A stretch of DNA of 64,000 bases. It comes from Effrenium voratum (lineage: Eukaryota; Sar; Dinophyceae; Suessiales; Symbiodiniaceae). The position numbers and the translations under genes are program-made. Below, piece after piece: positions 55,401 to 64,000 of the stretch. How positions within the stretch are numbered: the stretch's first letter is position 1; every line of letters begins with the position of its first letter. A model generated the notes under the pieces. It had not been told where the DNA came from. It did no database searches and was given only the letters and a program-made list of their open reading frames with translations. The stretch lies in the NCBI GenBank assembly GCA_963377175.1, contig CAUJNA010001524.1, forward strand, positions 1 through 64,000, written 5' to 3'.

Positions 55401-58400
55401 CAGCGTATGCGTGCCACATGCCACCTTGCATTGCCGGCGCAGGCTTTGTTGGATATCGATTGTGGGACTGCCTGATGCTCACGGGCAAACCATGATTGTC
55501 CCGAATCTTGGGACGGATACCCTTTTCATTGATGCATGTGACAGGTGTGTGGGGAGGGCTGGATTGAATGGAAGATGCTACCCGGGCACATGCGTTTTTC
55601 TACCCGGCCATCATGGGCGTATTCCCCGTAGCCAGATCGAGCAAGTGGCTTGTCGATCCTAAGCAAAACTTTGCGCATCAGAGAGTCTTCCAAGTACCTT
55701 TGAAGCAGATGGTTTGGCGCCATTCCGATGAAGCGCAGCATAGGCGGTATGGTGTGGGCAGAGCGCGCCCCAGAGGGCCTGTGTGCCAAAGTGACATTTG
55801 ACTCAGCTCCATCTTAATGGGCGTTTGCAGCTTGCTGACCAGCGCCCATTCTCCAGGAGTTGCTGCAGCGCAAAGTTGGAACAACATAGCATGCAGCGGG
55901 CCTACGTGCATACGTGCTGGTGCTTCTGTCAGACGGAAGCCAGCGGTGAAATTCTTGGAGAGCGGACTGTGTTTAAGACTGGTGTGTCGTTCTTAAGCAA
56001 CCTGCACTTTGTGAATGTGTCGCCAAAGGGTAGGCTCGCAGCGCACATAGACAGGCTTTGATAGACAACATGTGTTGGGAGGCGGACTTTGAGATTGCTG
56101 GTCGGAGGCTTGGTGACTCCCGGAAAATTGTTTTGCAGCAGACAGTCTCCAAACTGAGCTTGTCAGCACCCATGCTGCGGAAAAGAGCGGTGGTCTGAAG
56201 CATGCAACAGACAAAATGTGTCGCTGCCGCAGCTGCTCGGCTGATGCTATATTGATTGTCAGGTCGCTTGCTGTCTGCCGTGTTGTCAGAGCCCCTGTGG
56301 CATGTTGCGACAGTCTGTGTGCCAGCGTGACAATTGACGCTATACCGGCAATACCAGCTTGTTTTGCGTTTGCAACTGGCTTGCTGCCATTTTGCGCTGA
56401 AGCTCAAGGTGTTTCTTGAGCTCCAAGTTAAAACAACATTGCATGCAGCGGGCCTACGTGCATACGTGCTGGTGCTTCTGTCAGACGGAAGGCAGTGGTT
56501 AACTGCTTGGAGAGCGTTCTGTGTTTGTGACGAGTGTGTCGTTCTTACACAACCTGAGCTTTGTGACCGCTCGTCAGAGGGTAGGCTTGCAGATCACACA
56601 GACAGGCTTTGAAAGTCAACATGTGTTGGGTGGCTTGTTGACTTTCAGCAAATTGGTTTGCAGCAGACAGTCTCCAAACTGAGCTTGTCAGCACCCATGC
56701 TGCGGAAAAGGACTTTTCTTTGGAGAGCAATGATGCCGGAAGGATTCCAAGTGGCAGGCGCAGTGTGGACAGATGTGCCAGAGCAACATGCACGGCATGT
56801 GTGGTACGCGGATGGCTATCGCTAGCTTTGCTTCAAGCTTCACTTTGCTGCTCTCATGTGGCCGTGCAAGACATGGCCTTGGCAGTACTGCATTTGCGCG
56901 CAGGCCTATGTGCGTCACTGGTTCTCAGTCTGTGCTTGCATGCTCCTAGGATGTCCATTGCTAGGCCCGAGGGCTGCATGGCAGGCCGGACAATGGACAA
57001 TCACCAGCGTATACGTGCCACATGCCACCTTGCATTGCCGGCGCAGGCTTTGTTGGATATCGATTGTGGGGCTTCCAGTTTTGAGCCTGCGTGCAGCATT
57101 GTTGTCCCTCCAGGGCACGTGTCAACGCCATTAGCAGAGCGTGTGCAGAGCATGCCCCAGAGCGCCTGTGTGCAAGCGTGACATTTGACTCATTATCAGC
57201 TTGTTGGGCGTTTGCAACTTGCTTGTCACCAGGATTCGCGGACGTTGCTCGAGCGCCATGTTGGAAGACCAATGATTGCAGAGGGCCTAAACGCAGACGG
57301 CCTTCTTGCAGATGGCAGCCAGTGGTGGACTTGTTGGAGAGCGTTCTGTGTTTGTGACAAGAGTGTCGTTCTTACACAACCTGAACTTGCGCTTGGCTTC
57401 ATTGTCAGCAAGTTTGGGGTGCTGGATCCATGGCTGTAGTGTAATGGGAAACTGAGTTCATTAACATACTCAGGCCGGATGTTCGGGAATAAAGGCTTCC
57501 ATCGGCTACCTGTGGCGTGAAAAGGCCTTTGCCGACAACGTGGTAGCATTCTGTCAGCAAGCCTCTGCACCACACTAGGGTCAGGGCTTATGAAGGACAT
57601 TAATCTTGAGATTGTGCTCCGCGCAACACGAGCGGAAGCTTGCGGAAGGTTCCTGCGGAAGCGATTTCCTTCGCGGAAGCTTTGTTTCTTTCTAGTAAAG
57701 TTACTTCCCTTTCTGCGCCAATACTCCTTCAAGCAAAGCTTGTAAAGCATGCGCCGCGAAAGGACGCGGAAGCAAACGCCTGCGGAAGGAACCCTGCTGG
57801 CCCGCGGTTGATATGCGCCAGGGTCCAGGGAATAAACCCCACCGCTCACGTGTTGGACCCTTCAAACCGAGCCTGTAGTTATCGTCTTGAATTACTGGGC
57901 CAGGAAAACATGCCTTCTACATCCCGCCTCAAGGCCGTTGACCTTCAAACGTCACCAGCGCGTGTGACATGAGCAAGGTTTCTGCACTCTAAGTGCCTGA
58001 AGCGTGAAATAATTCCATCCCCAGCAAGCCCCAGCACCACTTGCTAGGGTCTATCAAGATGCAAGCATGCGTGCTTGCGTGATGCGGTTTTTGTTGCCAG
58101 CTGCTTGAAAGTAGTGGGGAGACGGGCATGATTCTTGAAAAATTCGCTCCACGCGCACGAGCGGAAGTTTGCGGAAGGTTTTGCGGAGGGGATTTGCCTC
58201 TTCCAAGGAGTTCCCTGACTGCTTTGAAGCAGTTAGCGTCAAGTCAGCGGCGCTGAGACTTACTGCTTTTGCATTGTAGTCTTTGCATTGCCCGCTACTT
58301 GAAAGTAGTGGAAAGACAGAAAACAGTTCTTTCAATTTTGCTCCGCGTAGCAAGAGCGGAAATTTGCGGTTTCGCGGAAGCTTTGTTTCTTTCTACTAAA

Positions 58401-61400
58401 CTTACTTCCCTTTCTGCGCCAATACTCCTTCAAGAAAAGCTTGTAAAGCATGCGCGGAAGGATGTGAAAGCAAACGCCTGCGGAAGGAACCCTGCTGGCC
58501 CGCGGTCGATATGCGCCGGGGTCCAGGGAATAAAAAGCACCGCTCACGTGTTACTGTAGTGCTTGAATTGCTGGGCCAGGAGAATATGTCTTCTAAATTC
58601 TGCCTCCTGTCAGAGCCGTTGACCTTCAGCGTTTTGCGCACGAGCGGCTAAGAGCCTAGTGATATTCCAACGTGATGGTTTTAGGGCACTAGGGAACCAG
58701 GCTGCCACGTCAGATTTGAAACCCGCGCCCGTGTGCTTTGAGCCACTCCTTATATAATGTAGTCTCACTGCTCTTAATAGGACTGTGCCTTTGAGTGCCC
58801 GCGCGCAGGCTTGTCCTTGCGAGCGTGCCTGCCTCACAGCTTGCGCAAGGGCGGTTGCCCGTGCCTTTCACTGGGGCGTTGACCCGTAGTGTCTGAACCC
58901 ACCGTCAGGTTGGCACTAGCGCATAGCAATGCTTGCACTGCAGGGCAAGATGCGTGCTTGTGTGTTGATGCTTGAATCATCAAGTCATCACGCTGCAAGC
59001 CCTCACTGCTTCTTCCGAGGAGTTCCCTGACTGCTTTGAAGCAGTTAGCGTCAAGCCAGCGGCGCTGAGACTTATTGCTTTTGCATTAAAGTGAGCAGCC
59101 GTTTTTGTTGCCCGCTGCTTGAAAGTAGTGGGGAGACAGACATTGTTCTTTAAGACTTGCTCCGCGCAGCACGAGCGGAAGCTTGCGGTTTCGCGGAAGC
59201 TTTGTTTCTTTCTACTAAACTTACTTCCCTTTCTGCGCCAATACTCCTTCAAGAAAAGCTTGTAAAGCATGCGCGGAAGGATGTGAAAGCAAACGCCTGC
59301 GGAAGGAACCCTGCTGGCCCGCGGTCGATATGCGCCGGGGTCCAGGGAATAAAAACCACCGCTCACGTGTTGCGCCCTTCACACCGAGCCTGTAGTTATC
59401 GGCTTGAATTGCTGGGCCAGGAAACATGCCTTCTAAATCCCGCCTCCTGTCAGAGCCGTTGACCTTCAAACGTCACCAGCGCGTGTGACATGAAGTACCG
59501 TCAAAATACTTCTGTTGAGTTTAGTGTTTGGTGTTCATTGATATTGTGAAAATGCGCAAAGCCATGGCAATCAATAGGGGACTCTCAAAAAAACGATACC
59601 CGTGGAAAAGGATGGAAGCGCTGGAAAACGATAGGGGACTCTCAAGCTAAGTAGCGAAACGGCTGTAAGTAAGTATTTTCGACCGTGCCTCACATGAGCA
59701 AGGTTTCCGCACTCTAAGTGCCTGAAACCTGAAATAATTCCATCCCCAGCAAGCCCCAGCACCACTTTCCCTTTGGCACTGCTGCAGCCTTCCCTGAACC
59801 ATTGCGGGTATATGTGTGAGTCAGGGTAGAACCAAAAACCGACCCATTCTGACTGCAGCGCCAACTGGCTTCTGGAATGCAGCATACTCAGTGATGTGGC
59901 ATACTAGTGCTGAGCTCAGTTTGCAGCAAACTGTGTTGCTAGGGTCCATCAAGATTCAGCAACACTTGGCAGCGCGCACCCCGCCACGGCAATGCTTGCA
60001 CTGCATGGCAAGCATGCGTGCTTGCGTGTTGATGCTTGAATCATCGAGTCATCACGCTTGCAAGCCCTCACTGCTTCTTCCGAGGAGTTCCCTGACTTTG
60101 AAGCAGTCAAGTCAGCGGTGAGACTCATCGCTTTGCTTGAAACACATGCCTTCTAGATGCCGCCTCCTCAGAGCGTTGACCTTCAAGCGTCACTAGCGCA
60201 TGTGACGTGAGCAAGGTTTTAGTTCTATCAAGCTTCAGCAAGACTTAGCAGCGTGCACCCAGCCACAGCAAGGCTTGCACTGCGTAGCAAGCGTGCGTGC
60301 TTGCATGTTGATGCGGTTTTTGTTGCCCGCGACCTAGTGGGGAGACGGAGATTGTTCTTTAAAACTTGCTCCGCGCAGCACGAGCGGAAGCTTGCGGTTT
60401 CGCGGAAGCTTTGTTTCTTTCTACTAAACTTACTTCCCTTTCTGCGCCAATACTCCTTCAAGAAAAGCTTGTAAAGCATGCGCGGAAGGATGTGAAAGCA
60501 AACGCCTGCGGAAGGAACCCTGCTGGCCCGCGGTCGATATGCGCCGGGGTCCAGGGAATAAAAACCACCGCTCACGTGTTGCGCCCTTCACACCGAGCCT
60601 GTAGTTATCGGCTTGAATTGCTGGGCCAGGAAAACATGCCTTCTAAATCCCGTGTCCTGTCAGAGCCGTTGACCTTCAGCGTTTTGCTCACGAGCGGCTA
60701 AGAGCTCAGTGATATTCAATCGTGATGGTTTTTAGGGCACGAGGGAACCAGGCTGCCACGTCAGATTTGAAACCCTTTCCTGGTTCAGAATTGAGTCGCT
60801 CATGGGTCGTAGACGCTTGGCAGGCCAGTTGCGCGGACCAAAGATTGTCCCTCTTGGCTGAGGAGTTCTGCGAATAGGCTGAAATGCGGGGCCTCACTAT
60901 CTCGGGCACAGCTGTGTTGCAAAGCACTTGTCATTCTTGGCTTGGTTGGGAACCCGATGACAGTTGCATCTACGTAGCAGTCAAGGGCTGCATGACATTT
61001 TGAACAAGCAGCCATCGCGGCTACAGCCAGTGGTTGGCAGCTTAGCAAACAGTTGTCGATGTGCATCAGCGTGGAAATCTCACAGAAGCCACAGCGTGGC
61101 CCACTCCAGTGGCATGATGTTACAGTGTTGGTAGTAGTACGTGATGGTTTTTATTGGTCTTCAAACGTTACCGGCGCTGATTTGCAAGTGAAGCCTTAGC
61201 CAGAGTGCGGCTTTTGCGCAGCAATTGCAAGCTTGTCTGTGGCAACCCTTGAAAGCAGGCGTGTGCAGAAGAGCTTGCGATGGCAGAAGCGGGACAGCTT
61301 AGGGGACGAGGGAACCAGGCTGCCACGTCAGATTTGAAACCCTTTCCTGGTTCATGGGTCGTAGACGCTTGGCAGGCCAGTTGCGCGGACCAAAGATTGT

Positions 61401-61700
61401 CCCTCTTGGCTGAGGAGTTCTGCGAATAGGCTGAAATGCGGGGCCTCACTATCTCGGGCACGGCTGTGTTGCAAAGCGCTTGTCATTCTTGGCTTGGTTG
61501 GGAGCCCGATGACAGTTGCATCTACGTAGCAGTCAAGGGCTGCATGACATTTTGAACAAGCAGCCATCGCGCTACAGCCATTTGTTGGCAGCTTAGCAAA
61601 CAGTTGTCGATGTGCATCAGCGTGGAAATCTCACAGAAGCCACAGCGTGGCCCACTCCAGTGGCATCCTGTTACACTGTTGGTAGCAGTACGTGATGGTT
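49470..61700. repeat. A block, second full copy
   Basis: 49470 to about 52350 equals 16491 to about 19370. About 52.35-57.2 kb is a reshuffled version of the 2.5-kb repeats (anchors near 51340, 52497, 53515, 54018, 55130, 56147 and 56666). 57.2-60.7 kb equals 25.6-29.1 kb, and 60.7-61.7 kb equals the 568-base repeats. No gene recognised. Confidence 0.85.
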
Positions 61701-63651
61701 TTGATTGATCTTCAAACGTTACCGGCGCTGATTTGCAAGTGAAGCCTTAGCCAGAGTGTGGCTTTTGCGCAGCAAATGCAAGCTTGTCTCTGGCAACCCT
61801 TGAAGGCAGGCGTGCGAGCAGAAGAGCTTGCGATTGCAGAAGCGGGACAGCTTAGGGCACAAGGGAACCACGCTGTGAGTTCAGATTTGAAACCCTTTCC
61901 TGGTTCAGAATTGAGTCACTCATGGGTTGCTTGGCAGGCCAGTTGCACCGACCAAAGATTATCCCTCTTGGCTGAGGACTTGTTTTGATAGGCCGAAACG
62001 CAGGGCCTCACTATCTCGGACTGTGTTGCAAGACGCCTGGCATGCCTGGCTTAAAGAACAAGGGGACGATTACGTAGCGCCCGCTTCTCAAATGGCAACA
62101 GCGCCCCCTGGCATCAAAATGGTCCGTAGTTGTGAGGAAACGGGGTTTCCTTTTCCACTCCAAGGATACCCTCAGAAAGCACACCTGCAATGTGTCTTCT
62201 CCGTATTCTTGCAAGACGGCAACCCGGTCTCCACGCGGGTTGCGGGAAAGAGCACGCAACAAAGCCATGATCTTGTGCTAACCGTTGGCTGAATGCTCCA
62301 CAAATCTCAACTGCAGCAAACCTCTCTGGAGCCTCGCAAACCAAGCCTCGCTCATCGGCTGGCTTTCCAAAGATGAAGCTCGATTCCCGAACGCGTGTAA
62401 TGCTTGAGGCTGTGAATCGCCAGCGATTGGACCAACGACAGCCGGATGACAGACTGCCGTGTTACTCTGAGGGGCGTCGCATCGAGGGTTTTTAGTGAAA
62501 CTCAATGCCTGTGGAAAGTGTGGCATCCAAACTTTGGATGACTTACCGTTTTGTGCAAGAAAAGGTTTCCAAGACATGAGTAGACAGGTCATTTGCATGG
62601 GAATGTTGGCATGTACGGTTTGGGGTTGAGCCAAACCTCTAGGTGTTTGAGCTGTGCCATTCGGTCTGAGCTACTTGAACAGCTGGCACGACGCAGCTGC
62701 AGGCCGAATGATTAGCGGATGGCAGCTTATGCAGTTTACAGACCGGACTGTGTGCTTTCTGGATTGCGGATTATGGGTTGCAGGGGTGTTCAATGCACAA
62801 GGTTTCAAATCACACTTTGCAGCTCGGATTACGGATTGAGAAGATTATCAACCAGCACAAGGATTAGGCGGATTGCGGATGGTCATTTGGCCCCAATGGA
62901 TTTCGAACAGGCTACTGTAGATGCAGCCAAGCGGGACACAGGCATGCCAGACTGTGCTTAGCTGACGTGCTCGGCTCTATGGTCAGAGTGGACGGGCGCT
63001 GGCAGTATCACAAGCACCATACCATATGCTGTGGATTTGCTCCTCTAGCCTCCCATTGCACTGCCGGCTTTCGGGCTTGTAGATGCAGATGCGTACTTCC
63101 AAAAATGCCACAGTTTGGATTCGCCAGCCTGAGCGCTTTGGCGCTTTGGCGCTGCGCGCAGAATGCAGTGACGAGGGCCTCGCCGTTGCACATATCAACT
63201 GTGCAGCGAAGAGGAAACATGAAGGTATAGCAGGGCTCCAGAGATGGCAGGCAGGGGCAGGATCCGCAGACAAAACTCCACGTTTTTCTTTCACCTGAAG
63301 CAGGGATGCAGAGCGCTTTGCACGTTTGCACATTTGTTTGCAAGCGAACAAAGGTGACACATCTCGGCTGGAAGTGTACTCGCAGACTACAGCTAGCGTG
63401 TGCCTTTTTGCTGTCAAACACGGGACGACAGCAGAAACAGGAGTCTAGTTTGGGCGGAAGATGACATTGATAGGTGGTTCCGGCCAAAGATGCCAGTTCT
63501 GATGTGGCCGCGTCGAAATGAACCGTGGCCAAGGATAGCACGAAAGAAAAGGCGGATCATCGTCTGCGAGAGCGTCGTGTGAGGGAGCTTAAGTTGCGGC
63601 GAAGACGACTGACAGAGGTGTTGAGGCACTGACGCAACATCCTAAGCTGTG
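61701..63651. other. B block, region upstream of ABC1 kinase copy 3
   Basis: Near-identical to 30.12-32.06 kb (offset about 31,586). No supported gene. Confidence 0.5.
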
Positions 63652-63672
63652 TCGGTGGTCATTTGGCTCGAG
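63652..63672 (+). promoter_or_regulatory. Relict spliced-leader sequence ahead of ABC1 kinase copy 3 (candidate)
   Basis: Identical to 32066-32086. The T-tract and AG follow at 63674-63684. Confidence 0.5.
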
Positions 63673-63724
63673 CTTTTTTTTGAGTGTCCAAGAGCTCCGA
63701 ACATCTCTTTGATCGTGTGACACC

Positions 63725-64000
63725 ATGGATCTTCAAGTGCCCTGCCTGAGTGGCGTGGACTACGTGGCAACCGAGCGCAAGAAGATGGCAGGAGACGTTG
63801 TGAAGTTTGCCGTCAACATCTACGTACACGGTGTCAAGACAAAACCCATTCGCAGTGTGAGCAAGTTCCTACCCTTCGTTGCCGAGATGTGTCCCCAGGC
63901 CACTTTGTCCGACTCGCAGCGGCACGATCTCATAGCCCGCGTGCTCTTCGAGTCCGCAACCAAGTTCGGAGGATTAGCTTTTAAGGCGCTTCAGTACGTG
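63725..64000 (+). CDS. ABC1/ADCK/UbiB-family atypical kinase, copy 3 (cut by window end)
   Basis: The first 92 codons of exon 1, ending at LAFKALQYV. It matches copy 1, including the variable residues 31-54, with one amino-acid change (E23G, in KKMAGDVV). The kinase motifs lie beyond the window. Confidence 0.8.
   Translation, partial: MDLQVPCLSGVDYVATERKKMAGDVVKFAVNIYVHGVKTKPIRSVSKFLPFVAEMCPQATLSDSQRHDLIARVLFESATKFGGLAFKALQYV

Overview
The window looks like nuclear DNA of a dinoflagellate. Four things point there. Near-identical gene copies sit in head-to-tail arrays. The recognisable host gene has short introns with GC donors. Ahead of each copy of that gene lies a stretch resembling the dinoflagellate spliced leader (17 of 22 positions with one gap), followed by a pyrimidine tract and AG. 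Repeats and fold-back sequences are abundant. No bacterial signals (RBS, operons, tRNA or rRNA genes) were seen, and the species cannot be named.

Bases 1 to about 13,620 are a GC-rich graveyard of a polinton-like virus (PLV) or related integrated element. Recognisable pieces are: a CEHGR zinc-binding repeat protein (first half at 1-250, last part at 6458-6675); a large replication protein with an HNH domain and a Pif1/RecD-like SF1 helicase (255-3410 minus, plus broken copies at 9588-11010, 11286-11553 and 12490-13131); a D12-class adenine methyltransferase split into two opposite-strand pieces (4541-4680 plus, 5872-6429 minus); a penton-like minor capsid protein with frameshifts (6676-7230 minus); one apparently intact A32-like packaging ATPase (7302-8120 minus); and two fiber-like repeat proteins (11554-11985 plus, 13140-13620 minus). 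No major capsid protein, protease or integrase was seen. Between them lie hairpins, fold-back elements and tandem repeats that coincide with several gene breakpoints.

Bases 13,620 to 16,490 are low-complexity DNA (GA, CTTT and CT microsatellites, G/C-run hairpins, short tandem repeats) with no recognised gene.

From 16,490 to the end the window is one large nested tandem duplication. A repeat-rich A block (16,491 to about 30,100; short form 38,900-40,800; again 49,470-61,700) alternates with a B block (about 30,100-38,872; 40,800-49,470; 61,700 to the end). Each B block carries one gene of the ABC1/ADCK/UbiB atypical kinase family on the plus strand: copy 1 at 32139-33736, copy 2 at 43812-45616, copy 3 from 63725, cut by the window end. 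Copies 1 and 2 differ mostly by silent changes, except in one 72-base patch with 21 substitutions changing 12 codons. The A block holds a 2,509-base higher-order repeat and two other repeat families, with no gene I can defend.
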